DNA of 51,711 bases from Planctomycetaceae bacterium (GTDB lineage: Bacteria > Planctomycetota > Planctomycetia > Planctomycetales > Planctomycetaceae), in the NCBI GenBank assembly GCA_020426345.1, contig JAGQQE010000004.1:1-51711 (forward strand), written 5' to 3'. Made by a program: the position numbers and the translations under genes. Shown piece after piece: positions 15,845-25,003 of this stretch (positions within the stretch are counted from its first letter, which is position 1; every line of letters begins with the position of its first letter). The notes under the pieces are model-generated. The model ran no database searches, was not told the origin of the DNA, and saw only the letters and a program-made list of their open reading frames with translations.

Positions 15845-16270
15845 ATGGACAGCATCGCTCCACAGTCGAATGCAGACCACGACACGAAATCCCGCCCGGG
15901 CATTCGAAACCTTGTTCACGACAGCATTACGCTCCTGGAATTACAGGGGCAGCTCTTGAAGCACGACTGGATGCTGGTACGCACAGGTACCGTCTTGCCC
16001 CTGCTTGGCATCATCCTTGGACTTATTCTGGGGTTATCCTGTCTGCCTCTGCTGTTATTCGGTCTTGCCTCAGGCCTGTCGGCGTGGCAGGCCTGGCCCA
16101 TGTGGTTCTCTGCTTTCGTCGTCGCACTGGCCGTCGGTCTTGTCCCTGCCTCCACAATGGCAATCTTCGGGTACAGGGCACTCCACGGAAAACTGCAGCC
16201 TCTGTCACGCTCCATAGCCGAACTCAATCGCAATGTTCTGTGGCTGAAGAAGCGTTTGACGGGCAACTGA
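15845..16270 (+). CDS. YqjE / holin-X (superfamily III) family membrane protein
   Basis: A 141-residue integral membrane protein with a short N-terminal amphipathic helix (LVHDSITLLELQGQLLKHDW), two long hydrophobic hairpin segments (residues about 50-75 and 85-110) and a charged C-terminal helix. This is the layout of the YqjE/actinobacterial holin-X family. In E. coli yqjE sits beside yqjD, just as this gene sits beside YqjD-like genes here, so a conserved stress module of the inner membrane is likely. A lytic role is not implied. Confidence 0.82.
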   Translation: MDSIAPQSNADHDTKSRPGIRNLVHDSITLLELQGQLLKHDWMLVRTGTVLPLLGIILGLILGLSCLPLLLFGLASGLSAWQAWPMWFSAFVVALAVGLVPASTMAIFGYRALHGKLQPLSRSIAELNRNVLWLKKRLTGN

Positions 16271-16319
16271 TACGCTCAGAGCACCTGATGCCTGATGATT
16301 GGCAGCCATACCAGATCCA

Positions 16320-16349
16320 TTGTTATCCCGGAAATTGTTATCCCGGAAA
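16320..16349. repeat. 15-bp perfect tandem duplication
   Basis: TTGTTATCCCGGAAA is repeated twice head to tail, directly before the ribosome-binding site (AAAGGA) of the 67-residue gene. The second copy runs into that site. Confidence 0.85.
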
Positions 16350-16361
16350 AGGAAAACGAAC

Positions 16362-16565
16362 ATGAACGTAAACGCCAATGCCTCAACCAAACCTTTCGGT
16401 AGTACTCAAGCCAATACACGTCGTGCCGTTCGAACAAACGAACTGCGCCCGGCAAATGATCTGATGTGCTATCTGCGCAGGTACGCTGGTCAGAAACCCG
16501 ATGTCGCCGCACTTTGGTGTCTTGGCATCGGCATCATCGTCGGTTGGAAAATCAAGCCCTGGTAG
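16362..16565 (+). CDS. Small membrane protein of the CsbD cluster
   Basis: A 67-residue protein with a polar N-terminal half and one hydrophobic segment at the end (KPDVAALWCLGIGIIVGWKIKPW), again a C-terminal tail anchor like its upstream neighbours. AAAGGAAAACGAAC precedes the ATG at 16362, a good ribosome-binding site; the open frame continues upstream to 16299 through the tandem repeat but without a site. No known family recognised. Confidence 0.7.
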   Translation: MNVNANASTKPFGSTQANTRRAVRTNELRPANDLMCYLRRYAGQKPDVAALWCLGIGIIVGWKIKPW

Positions 16566-16658
16566 GCGAGCGCTGTCTCGTTCTCCCTTACGTTACACCA
16601 GGCCGACGAGATGCACAGTGAATACGGAAAGCTGTCCGTCGCATGAAACGAGGTTAAG

Positions 16659-17807
16659 ATGATCGTCTGCAACGAAAACATGCCCGCATCACCAGTGCAG
16701 GAAACGGGACAGCGATTCACCTGGCAGCCTTTTTCATCAAGACCGACCCATCCACTCGTTCCCTGGTTCCTCGCGTGCATTTCGTTGCTTGCACTAACGC
16801 ATTTTCTTCACCTGGCAGAAGCTATTATGCTTCCGGTAGCCGCAGCCATGGTGATCGCGCTCGCCCTGCGTCCCATCGTTCGCCGCCTGTCAATGTTCAG
16901 GATCCCCGAATCGATCGCTGCCCTGATGACACTGGCAGTGTTCATCGCGCTCACCGCATGGCTCAGTTCTGAATTGCTGGCTCCGGCATCTGCCTGGTTA
17001 AATCGAGCCCCAATTGGCTTCCGACTGCGTCAGCTGGAACGAAAGCTGGAACCAATTCAGGCTCCACTGAAGGCTGTGCAGGATGCATCTGAAAGTCTGA
17101 GCGATGTTGTTGAACAATCGACTTCAAAGAAACGGGATCCTGATGACCCACAGTCTGTCGTTGTAAAGCCTCCTTCGCTGTTGTCCGAAATGCTGAGTTC
17201 AACGTGGCAGCTTGGAGCCGGAACCATTCTCTGCGGTGTTCTGTCGTTCTTTTTTCTTGCTCAGGGTGAATCCATTCTGACGCGTATCGCTGAGGTGCTT
17301 TCTTCGCGACCTCAGAATGGTGACAGCGGTACAACGATTACGGCTGTAGAGAAAAGCGTATCCCGTTATTTGTTAACGGTATCCCTGATCAATGCATGCC
17401 TCGGAATCTGCGTTGCTGTTGCCTGCATGGCCGTCGGTGTTCCCAATGCAGCTCTCTGGGGCGCGATGGCAGCGGGGCTCAACTTCCTTCCGTATCTTGG
17501 TGCATTAGTCGGGGCCGGAGTTCTTTTGCTGGTCTGCCTGTTCTCATTTGAGTCCAGTCTTTACGCCTGCCTTGCACCCGCGCTGTATCTGTTGCTGTCT
17601 GCCATCGAAGGTAATCTGGTTACACCCGCGATCCTTGGAAAATCAATGAGTCTGAACCCGCTGATTGTCATCCTGAGCATCACTTACTGGACCTGGCTCT
17701 GGGGCTTCGGCGGAGCGATTCTTGCCGTTCCTATGCTCGCGATTTTCGTCACCGTGTGCCGTCAGTTCCCTGCAACTCGATCACTGGCTTATGTGCTGAG
17801 TAATTGA
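16659..17807 (+). CDS. AI-2E family transporter (PerM-like)
   Basis: A 382-residue polytopic inner-membrane protein of the AI-2E exporter/PerM family: several N-terminal helices, an amphipathic middle part (residues 125-170), then the typical C-terminal block LLTVSLINACLGICVAVACM, GVPNAALWGAMAAGLNFLPYLGALVG, EGNLVTPAILGKSMSLNPLIVIL and GFGGAILAVPMLAI. The family exports varied substrates, including Na+/H+ exchange in some members; autoinducer-2 export is only one case. GAGGTTAAG precedes the ATG. It is the last gene of the small-membrane-protein run, 93 bases after the 67-residue gene. Confidence 0.92.
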   Translation: MIVCNENMPASPVQETGQRFTWQPFSSRPTHPLVPWFLACISLLALTHFLHLAEAIMLPVAAAMVIALALRPIVRRLSMFRIPESIAALMTLAVFIALTAWLSSELLAPASAWLNRAPIGFRLRQLERKLEPIQAPLKAVQDASESLSDVVEQSTSKKRDPDDPQSVVVKPPSLLSEMLSSTWQLGAGTILCGVLSFFFLAQGESILTRIAEVLSSRPQNGDSGTTITAVEKSVSRYLLTVSLINACLGICVAVACMAVGVPNAALWGAMAAGLNFLPYLGALVGAGVLLLVCLFSFESSLYACLAPALYLLLSAIEGNLVTPAILGKSMSLNPLIVILSITYWTWLWGFGGAILAVPMLAIFVTVCRQFPATRSLAYVLSN

Positions 17808-18237
17808 ATCCTTACTCGAAAGCCAGGCGGCCGAATCAGCGGACCCTTCCAGTTACCGTTGAGAGCAATCGGCATTACCCCGGGACGATACTTCAGCAGC
17901 GTCGTTCCTGCATAAACAGGCCATCGACTTTCCTTTCGGTCTTTCTGTCCGCATGAATCGCTGCGGTTGCCTGCTGGGGAATCAGACCGGTCGATGCGCT
18001 TCCAGAACACGGTGGCGTATCCGTCCCCAACCGGACCAGCGGAAATGGATCTGGCAACTCCAACGCAAATAAAGGCTGTTGTTGATCGGCTGAAATCACT
18101 GTTGATCGACATGACAAAGCGTTCAGGAAGATCGATTCCATCGACCGGTATGAGGTTTGCGTAACGATCACTCAACGTAATGAGGGGGCCGACATGGTGT
18201 CGCCTCTTCTTCTATGACTCAACTGCGGAGAGGAAAG
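17808..18237. other. Intergenic region with a possible decayed minus-strand ORF
   Basis: About 430 bases before the PDZ gene. On the minus strand, the last 45 codons of an open frame ending at 17789 read like protein (RWPVYAGTTLLKYRPGVMPI, ALNGNWKGPLIRPPGFRVRI), but the frame overlaps the AI-2E gene end, and its upstream part is not gene-like. It may be a remnant. No promoter or RNA structure was identified with confidence. Confidence 0.25.
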
Positions 18238-20400
18238 ATGTCGAACAGGAAAATTCAACTCTGGCGAGTCAACACACTTGCCCTTGGCCTGTTGCTCACA
18301 ATGGAAGCTGATGCGATGGCCCAATTGACGATTCCCGGCGGAAAAGGAGTCCCGACGGGGAACGTAACAGGCTCGCTGCCCGGACTTGGTGGCAGTGTTC
18401 CACAAGTCCCAAATCCTGCCCGGCCGACTGTCGGAGGCAATCTGAATTCGGTCACCGGACAAATTGGCGGGCTCACGAACCAGGCTTCAAATTCTGTGGG
18501 CAATACGACTCGAGCGGCCGGGCAGATCGGCAATTCCACGGGTCGCACGGTCGATTCTGTTGGGAAAACGGTCGATAGATCATCGACGTCTGTTGGGGCA
18601 GCGGCAGCCGCCACGACAGGTCCCGCAAACGCGGTCAGCCGTTATCAGGCTCCTGCAGTAGGCAGCAAGTTGCATGGCACGAATCTGCCTCTTGTGATTT
18701 CCGGGCAAACGATTCAGGGCCTGGGGGCAAATGGAAACGTGGGCTTCTCTGTCGATACGACAGGAAAGAGCCTGAAAATACAAGAGGTGAAAGCAGGCAC
18801 GCTGGCGGCGAAGGCCGGATTTAAATCGGGCGACGAAATTCTGGCCGTAGACCGTCAGTGGGTGAAATCAGTCGCTCAGTTTCAGGCAGATCTGGCAACC
18901 GCTTTATCATCAATCGGTCATGCCTGGGTGATGGTGGATCGCAAAGGAAAACAGGATTGGGTGAGCCTCGATGCAGACGGTGAAACACGATCTGCGCTGG
19001 GAACTGCTTACAAAGTTGATGATGACGGGGTAACCGTCACGAAAGTCTTTGATGGTTTTGCCGGAGCAGATGCCGGCTTAAAGACGGGCGATCAGATTGT
19101 CAGCATCAATGGGACTTCCGTTCAGTCTCGCAACGATTTTCTGGCTGCCACAACCGCGAACGCCGGGAGCGATGTTGCGGTGCTCATCAATCGCAGTGGT
19201 GTGCAGAAGACATTGAATGTCACCCTGCCTGCATCACAGCATCTTAGTGCGAACATATCAGCGACCGACTCTCAAAAAGCGACGAGTCAGGTCAGTCAGC
19301 TGAATCAACACGTATCGGGCCTTTCTGAAACTCTCGGCCGACTGACCGATTCGGGGATCGCAGGGGTGACCGAACGAGTATCATCTCTGAATGACAGCGT
19401 TGCCAGTCTTCAAAAGACAACCAGCGCAGCTGCAGAATCAGGAAAGGGTCTCACTGCGGACCAGATCCGTTTTGTGATCAGTGAGGCCAGCAAAGTAAGA
19501 GCCAGCCTGGAATCTCTGGGATTGCAGGCATCGGGACAAGCGTCAACGGATGTCAATGCGGCACTGGCCAGCACGATCGCCGTGCAGTCGGAAATCACTT
19601 CCATGGCTAGGGTGAATGATGCCGCCATTGGTCCTGTCACTCAACAGGCGGTCGTCTCCGTGCAGCAGGTCAGCCAGAAGCTGATGACATCCATCAATGA
19701 AATTCCTGAAGATGCCACGGCAACAGTCAACACCCAGATTTCGGACGCGATGAATGACGCACAAGGTCTGCACAACTCGGCCGCTGCACTGGCCGTCGAT
19801 CAATTAGACAACGCGGCGATGGTTCGTGAAAATGCGGCCATGATTCAGGCGCGTATGATGATTGCTGCCCGCCAGGCGGCACCTCCGGTGCGTGCCAGGA
19901 TCAGCAGCGTATTTGGAGAGGCGGCGACCGTTCGCGACTATGCAACGCTGTTAACGACAAGTACGGTCGAGGGAATTCAACCGAATACATCCGCAACAAT
20001 TGCCCGAGTCAGCCAGCAGCTCAAAGCAGCTTCAGACACGATTGGAAGGACATCCGACCAAACGAGTGCCACGGCAGCCGCGACTCTTCGTTCGACGCAG
20101 GACCAATTGGCCGCTCTGCAGGAATCATTCGCGCCAGCGCTGAACGGAACCGTAGAGGATGCCACGATTACCGCCGTATCGGCGATGAACGAGCTTGATG
20201 AAATTGAAGGCGAACTCGTTGACGCTGCCATATTGGCGCCGGCAGACGTTCAAACAGAAATCGCCCGTTCCATCGCCGCCGTTGATCTGGCCTCCGAAGA
20301 CCTGCGGCTTTACGCGAGTTCGACAGTGAATTTGTCTGGTCAGATTTCCAGCAGCAACGACGTCCGACTGCGAACCGATTCGGTAGCCGGAACACGTTGA
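18238..20400 (+). CDS. Secreted double-PDZ protein with long helical tail
   Basis: A 720-residue exported protein. The signal peptide MSNRKIQLWRVNTLALGLLLTMEADAMA and GGAGAGG upstream place the start at 18238, not at the ATG at 18214. A Gly/Ser/Thr/Asn-rich stretch (to residue 125) is followed by two PDZ domains: residues about 165-235 (VKAGTLAAKAGFKSGDEILAVD) and 252-330 (VFDGFAGADAGLKTGDQIVSIN). From 345 to the end the sequence is Ala/Ser/Thr/Gln-rich with heptad-like spacing, reminiscent of coiled-coil methyl-accepting or apolipoprotein-like helices. There is no protease domain, so it is probably a periplasmic scaffold that binds protein C-termini. The partner is unknown. Confidence 0.85.
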   Translation: MSNRKIQLWRVNTLALGLLLTMEADAMAQLTIPGGKGVPTGNVTGSLPGLGGSVPQVPNPARPTVGGNLNSVTGQIGGLTNQASNSVGNTTRAAGQIGNSTGRTVDSVGKTVDRSSTSVGAAAAATTGPANAVSRYQAPAVGSKLHGTNLPLVISGQTIQGLGANGNVGFSVDTTGKSLKIQEVKAGTLAAKAGFKSGDEILAVDRQWVKSVAQFQADLATALSSIGHAWVMVDRKGKQDWVSLDADGETRSALGTAYKVDDDGVTVTKVFDGFAGADAGLKTGDQIVSINGTSVQSRNDFLAATTANAGSDVAVLINRSGVQKTLNVTLPASQHLSANISATDSQKATSQVSQLNQHVSGLSETLGRLTDSGIAGVTERVSSLNDSVASLQKTTSAAAESGKGLTADQIRFVISEASKVRASLESLGLQASGQASTDVNAALASTIAVQSEITSMARVNDAAIGPVTQQAVVSVQQVSQKLMTSINEIPEDATATVNTQISDAMNDAQGLHNSAAALAVDQLDNAAMVRENAAMIQARMMIAARQAAPPVRARISSVFGEAATVRDYATLLTTSTVEGIQPNTSATIARVSQQLKAASDTIGRTSDQTSATAAATLRSTQDQLAALQESFAPALNGTVEDATITAVSAMNELDEIEGELVDAAILAPADVQTEIARSIAAVDLASEDLRLYASSTVNLSGQISSSNDVRLRTDSVAGTR

Positions 20401-20645
20401 CCAGGGGACCGTTGCAGCCCGGAGCGACCGGGGACCAGCAATCAGAGCCTTGCGGTCGACTTTGAAAAGACGATGACCGTAGCAGGCTTTCTCAGGACCG
20501 TTCAGGCTGATGCTGAAGACGATGTGGATCGCCAGGGAGCAGAATTCACCGGGACGAAAATTTCGTGACGGTTCTGCTTCACCAGTTTTGGTGGCACGAA
20601 CGGTAGTACGACGGTTTCACTGTCAAACGGAAATGCACCGAAATC
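20401..20645. other. Non-coding spacer after the PDZ gene
   Basis: Together with the hairpin at 20646-20676, this makes a gap of about 320 bases between convergent genes. No gene-like frame or other repeat was seen. Confidence 0.4.
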
Positions 20646-20680
20646 AGCAGCCTGGCGCAGCAAGTGCCAGGCTGCTTTCC
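20646..20680. terminator. Bidirectional hairpin terminator between convergent genes
   Basis: AGCAGCCTGGC (20646-20656) and GCCAGGCTGCT (20666-20676) form a perfect 11-bp stem around a nine-base loop, followed by TTTCC on the plus strand and by GATTTCGG on the minus strand. It lies 47 bases beyond the stop of the dienelactone hydrolase gene and probably serves both converging transcripts. Confidence 0.65.
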
Positions 20681-20722
20681 TGCGCTTCACAACCCGGAAA
20701 GATCGATCAGCAAGTTCGATGT

Positions 20723-21496
20723 TTATTGCAGCACTTCGTCGAAGAACGATTTCATTGCCGACCAGGATCGCAGGTCTGCCTTTTTATTGTAGGCTGCTCC
20801 GCGGGAATTATCGTTACCCGCCATCGGCTGTGTGAATGAGTGAACTGCGCCGGAATAGATATCCATTTGCCAGTCGACATTGGCAGCATTCAACTCGGCT
20901 TTAAAAGCATCGATGTCGGCCGCGGGAACAAAGGGATCATCTGCACCGTGGCAGACCAGTATCGAACACTTGATATTCTGACCGGCCTCTGGTTCCGGTG
21001 AATCAAGGCCCCCATGAAAACTGACAACACCGGCGACTTTCGCGCCGCTCCGAGCCAGTTCAAGAACGCCGGTCCCGCCAAAACAGTACCCAATTGCGCC
21101 GAGCTGGTTCGCGGCCACACCTGGACGAGCCTTCAGCTGATCCAGCCCCAGATTCAGGCGGCGGCGATAAAGTTTTCGATCGTTCTTGTAGATACCGGAC
21201 TTTGCGGCTGCGTCCTGCATACTTTCGGGGCGAATGCCTTTGCCGTAGATATCGGCCGCGAACGCAACGTAACCCAGTTCTGCCAGCTGCCGGCATCGCC
21301 CTTTTTCGTAGTCCGTCAGACCTGTCCACTGGTGCACGACCAGGACTCCGGGCGATGCATCTGTCTTGTCAGAGTTCCAGGCAACAAACCCCTGCAGGGT
21401 CACATCGCCATCTTTATACTCGACAACCTCTGTTTTGATCTCCGCATGAAGCGATGACATCCCGAGAACACACAACACAGTCACGACCCAACGCAT
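20723..21496 (-). CDS. Exported dienelactone hydrolase family protein
   Basis: An alpha/beta hydrolase of the dienelactone hydrolase family (257 residues) with a signal peptide (MRWVVTVLCVLGMSSLHA). The nucleophile motif is GYCFGG, with the cysteine characteristic of the family; the acid and base are in HGADDPFVP and GAVHSFTQP. GAGGT lies about six bases upstream of the ATG at 21496, so this start is preferred to the one at 21514. Substrate is unknown: exported members act on diverse esters. It converges with the PDZ gene. Confidence 0.9.
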   Translation of the reverse strand: MRWVVTVLCVLGMSSLHAEIKTEVVEYKDGDVTLQGFVAWNSDKTDASPGVLVVHQWTGLTDYEKGRCRQLAELGYVAFAADIYGKGIRPESMQDAAAKSGIYKNDRKLYRRRLNLGLDQLKARPGVAANQLGAIGYCFGGTGVLELARSGAKVAGVVSFHGGLDSPEPEAGQNIKCSILVCHGADDPFVPAADIDAFKAELNAANVDWQMDIYSGAVHSFTQPMAGNDNSRGAAYNKKADLRSWSAMKSFFDEVLQ

Positions 21497-21871
21497 TTCA
21501 GACCTCTGTTTCAAGAGTCAGGAATCGACAAAAGAACTTCATCGAGATCATTGTTTCGCCGCTTTCGGCAGACTTCAACCTGAGCAAGCCATTGTTTTGA
21601 ACGGAATGGTCGCGACTGTGATGCAAATGCCGAATGTCGTCGTGATCGCCCAACGTACAGGCGTCAGAATGTTCTGGAAGGTTTCCCCGGAATGAATAGA
21701 CGAACACAGGGACCCCTCGGTCAGGTTGTTCCCGGGCGGATCCTCAGGTAAGTTCCCGCTCTGACCGACCTGCCAGCTGGTTCCCGATTGTGACGGGCTG
21801 AAGCAGCGGTCGACCCGACGACAGATGGACGTCAAACGCACAGCGAACTTGTTTCAGGAACAGATGGCACC
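21497..21871. other. Non-coding spacer between divergent genes
   Basis: About 375 bases between dienelactone hydrolase (minus) and thioredoxin reductase (plus). The sequence GTTCCCG recurs three times within the last 150 bases. No gene-like frame, terminator or known RNA was seen; both promoters must lie here. Confidence 0.4.
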
Positions 21872-22996
21872 ATGACCGAACGCGTCACGATTATTGGATC
21901 AGGCCCTGCAGGATGGACCGCTGCTATTTATGCAGCGAGGGCAACACTTCAGCCAGTCGTCTACGAAGGAGCCTTTACGGAGGAAAACCGGGTAAAGGGC
22001 ACTCTGCCGCTCGGTCAATTATCGCTGACAACGGAAGTGGAGAACTTCCCGGGGTTTCCTTTCGGTAATCTGGGCCCTTACATCAGCTCGGCAATTGCGG
22101 CTGACAAGTTCAAATACATGGCCAACATGGAGGTGGGTGCGCGGAACAAAATCCGCGAAGAATACGTACCGCACCTGAAAACCCACGGTGGAAGCTGGTA
22201 TGTCCATCGTGGTGTGACAGGCCCGGAATTGATGGAACTGATGCGACAGCAGGCCACCAACTTTGGCACGCGGGTCAAGACGGACGATATCGTCGAAGTC
22301 GACCTGTCCCAGCGACCCTTCAAGCTGAAGTCACTGGGTGGCGACGAATTCGAAAGCCATTCCATCATCATTGCGACCGGTGCACGAGCCAACTACCTGG
22401 GACTGCCATCGGAGGAAAAGTTCAAGAACATGGGCGTGTCAGCCTGTGCCGTGTGCGACGGTGCGCTGCCTCGTTTCCGCGATCAGCCCGTCGTGGTGGT
22501 GGGCGGCGGTGACAGCGCGATGGAAGAGGCCACTTACCTGACCAAATTCGCCTCCGTTGTTTACCTCGTGCATCGTCGCGACTCGTTTCGAGCCAGCAAA
22601 ATTATGGCCGATCGTGTCATCGAGAACCCGAAGATTGATATCAAATGGAACTCCGTCATCGATGAAGTGCTTGGTAACGATGAAAAGGGCGTGACGGGCG
22701 TTCGAATTCGAAGCACACAGGACGAAAGCAAAACAGAGGAGCTGCAGGCAACCGGATACTTTGCGGCAATCGGTCACACGCCGAACACGGACTTCCTGAA
22801 CGGACAACTTCAGACAAACGAAAAGGGTTATGTTGTCTGGCCGAAATCGCACCGCACCGACACCAGTGTCGAAGGTGTGTTCGCTGCCGGAGACGTCGCC
22901 GACGACCACTACCGACAGGCAATCACTGCCGCCGGAAGCGGATGCATGGCAGCGCTCGACTGCGAACGCTGGCTGGCCGCTCAGGGCATCCACTAA
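21872..22996 (+). CDS. trxB: Thioredoxin-disulfide reductase
   Basis: Flavoprotein that reduces thioredoxin with NADPH. N-terminal FAD motif [17 protein letters not shown], redox pair C192-A-V-C195 in [13 protein letters not shown] motif [16 protein letters not shown] with the [11 protein letters not shown] basic patch, and C-terminal FAD-binding [29 protein letters not shown]. At 374 residues it is 40-60 longer than usual, because of an extra segment around residues 72-120 ([20 protein letters not shown], then [17 protein letters not shown]) within the first FAD subdomain. The active-site elements are all intact. The gene stands alone. Confidence 0.94.
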   Translation: MTERVTIIGSGPAGWTAAIYAARATLQPVVYEGAFTEENRVKGTLPLGQLSLTTEVENFPGFPFGNLGPYISSAIAADKFKYMANMEVGARNKIREEYVPHLKTHGGSWYVHRGVTGPELMELMRQQATNFGTRVKTDDIVEVDLSQRPFKLKSLGGDEFESHSIIIATGARANYLGLPSEEKFKNMGVSACAVCDGALPRFRDQPVVVVGGGDSAMEEATYLTKFASVVYLVHRRDSFRASKIMADRVIENPKIDIKWNSVIDEVLGNDEKGVTGVRIRSTQDESKTEELQATGYFAAIGHTPNTDFLNGQLQTNEKGYVVWPKSHRTDTSVEGVFAAGDVADDHYRQAITAAGSGCMAALDCERWLAAQGIH

Positions 22997-23005
22997 TCAG
23001 ATCCT

Positions 23006-23053
23006 CTTCGCGGGCAACGTCCTTCGCGGGCAACGTCTTTCACGGGCAGCATG
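23006..23053. repeat. 16-bp tandem repeat, two perfect and one degenerate copy
   Basis: CTTCGCGGGCAACGTC occurs at 23006-23021 and 23022-23037; 23038-23053 (TTTCACGGGCAGCATG) is a third copy with mismatches. It starts ten bases after the trxB stop. Confidence 0.85.
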
Positions 23054-23123
23054 ACACCATTCTGGCTGAATTCAGAATGGCAATCTGCAAGCGGGCTCAA
23101 CACGGGCCACATGGATTCGGAAA

Positions 23124-24287
23124 ATGCTTACGCACAACGGTTGTAAAGAACGCTGCAGGAAACTCTGGAGCCACATTCCGGGCAATGCTCAGTGGCTGTT
23201 AATCGGTGACCCTCGGCACGTTCAGTACTTCAGCAATTTTCGGGTCAACCCAATCAGTTTCTCGGCAGATCAACGATCTCTGCTTCTGTTGACCCGCGCG
23301 GGAAGTGCCATTCTGCTGACGGACAATTTCACAAAGCGATCCGCCACAGTTGAGTATTTTGTGGATCAGGAAATCGTAATTCCCTGGTACACACACAAGT
23401 ACTCGGTGACAAACCGCGATGACAGCTTGTGTGCTGCCCTTCAGGATGTCGAAGACATCTGGTCGTCATCACCCGGAATTCTGGAGCCGGAAGGCGTTTC
23501 TGAGATGGTCGCAGCCACTGTTGCTGAACAGGCTGAGTGGCAACTGGTGGATGTTCAGACAAATCAACCCGGCACGCTGGGTGATATCATCAGGAAGCTG
23601 CGTCGCGTCAAGCATGCCGATGAAATTGAACTTCTGCGTCGATGTATGAAGGCCGGCGAGGCCGGACACGCGCAAGCATTTGAGGTGGTACGGGAAGGCG
23701 TCAGCGAATTTGAGGTCTATCTCGAAGTTCAGAAGGCGGCTCAACAGGCGGCAGGCTGCCCGTGCATCGTCTACGGTGACTTCCGTGCGACCAATGCAGA
23801 CCTGCACAAAGCGGGCGGGCACCCGACGGACTATCGCCTGAAGTCCGGCGACTTGTTTATTCTGGACTACAGCGTTGTGATTCATGGCTATCGCAGTGAC
23901 TTCACCAACACCATCTGCGTTGGAACTCCTTCGACGCAGCAAATCAAGCAATTTGACGCGTGTCAGGAGGCCCTGAATCAGGCGGCCAGTCTTCTGAAAG
24001 AAGGCATGCGATGCCGTGACATCTGGGCCGCAGCTTCCGAAGTCCTGGAACGCTGGGGCTTCGGTCCGCTTGCTCACCACGCAGGACATGGGCTCGGCAT
24101 GGAACATCCGGAACCTCCGGTGCTCGTATCCGAAAGCAACGATATCCTGATGGCCGGAGACGTAGTGACACTGGAGCCCGGTTGTTACATTCCTGGAGTT
24201 GGCGGAATGCGTTTCGAGCACAACTATCTGATTTCAGAAACAGGTTCAGAACAGCTGAGCCATCATCATATTGGCCTGCAACGATAG
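23124..24287 (+). CDS. M24 family metallopeptidase (Xaa-Pro aminopeptidase-like)
   Basis: Cytoplasmic 387-residue pita-bread-fold peptidase, probably cleaving an N-terminal residue before proline. The N-terminal creatinase-type domain is followed by the catalytic domain with the dinuclear-metal ligands: two Asp in ILDYSVVIHGYRSDFTNT, His in HHAGHGLGMEHPEPP, Glu in TLEPGCYIPG, and the last Glu in GGMRFEHNYLI. No signal peptide is visible. CGGA lies just upstream of the ATG. The creatinase branch of the family has the same ligands, so the exact substrate is open. Confidence 0.9.
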   Translation: MLTHNGCKERCRKLWSHIPGNAQWLLIGDPRHVQYFSNFRVNPISFSADQRSLLLLTRAGSAILLTDNFTKRSATVEYFVDQEIVIPWYTHKYSVTNRDDSLCAALQDVEDIWSSSPGILEPEGVSEMVAATVAEQAEWQLVDVQTNQPGTLGDIIRKLRRVKHADEIELLRRCMKAGEAGHAQAFEVVREGVSEFEVYLEVQKAAQQAAGCPCIVYGDFRATNADLHKAGGHPTDYRLKSGDLFILDYSVVIHGYRSDFTNTICVGTPSTQQIKQFDACQEALNQAASLLKEGMRCRDIWAAASEVLERWGFGPLAHHAGHGLGMEHPEPPVLVSESNDILMAGDVVTLEPGCYIPGVGGMRFEHNYLISETGSEQLSHHHIGLQR

Positions 24288-24471
24288 TCACGAACGCAGT
24301 CAGATGCGACGCCGCAGAACAGCGGATGGCTCTGCGCAACTACGGACTGTGTCCATCGGGGTTGAATCCCGTCAGGATGAATCAATCGCCCCTGTAGAAC
24401 TATCCAAATCGAATGAGCCAGCATTGTTTTTTCAGTGACTCAGAAACATTAAGAGACTTTAAGCGAAAAAC

Positions 24472-24816
24472 ATGAGCGAACTGCCTCCGTGCCCCGAATG
24501 CAAATCTGAATTCTGCTACGAAGACCGCAATCTGATCGTATGCCCTGAGTGTGGCTACGAATGGTCGACCAACGCCCCAGTCGAAAACACCGGAAGTGAC
24601 GACTCCATTGTCAGAGATGCGAACGGCAACATACTGAATGATGGGGACACCGTGACAGTGATCAAAGATCTGAAGATTAAGGGATCATCCTCGGTTGTGA
24701 AGGTGGGGACCAAAGTGAAAAACATCCGACTGGTCGGCGGTGATCACAATATTGATTGTAAGATTGACGGCATCGGGGCCATGAAGCTCAAATCGGAATT
24801 TGTCAGGAAGGCATAG
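24472..24816 (+). CDS. yjdM: YjdM (PhnA-like) zinc-ribbon protein
   Basis: A 114-residue protein of the YjdM/PhnA family. The N-terminal zinc ribbon has two CPxC knuckles ([10 protein letters not shown] and VCPECGYEW), and the C-terminal SH3-like part reads [31 protein letters not shown], as in relatives. Once linked to phosphonate use by map position in E. coli; its real role is unknown. Length is normal for the family. Confidence 0.93.
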   Translation: MSELPPCPECKSEFCYEDRNLIVCPECGYEWSTNAPVENTGSDDSIVRDANGNILNDGDTVTVIKDLKIKGSSSVVKVGTKVKNIRLVGGDHNIDCKIDGIGAMKLKSEFVRKA

Positions 24817-24892
24817 CGATTGATGAAGGACGGCGATGAACATCGCCACACACCTGATGAGCGACCAAAGCTGCTTCGCGGCAGGCAGCGAA

Positions 24893-24919
24893 TCGTGCCA
24901 TGATCGCTCGTGCCATGAT
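24893..24919. repeat. 15-bp tandem duplication
   Basis: TCGTGCCATGATCGC (24893-24907) is followed at once by TCGTGCCATGAT (24908-24919), a perfect partial second copy. It lies in the leader of the amidohydrolase gene. Confidence 0.75.
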
Positions 24920-25003
24920 GCGCATACAATCCAGAATGTGACGGCGAATCGAGTTCGGCCGTCTGTAACTTCAGCACCCAACGGCCACCCGGAGGAATCG
25001 CTC

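Noticed and set aside
15845-16270. Prophage lysis function for the holin-X-like protein
   Set aside because: No phage gene is nearby and its neighbours match the chromosomal yqjD-yqjE arrangement.
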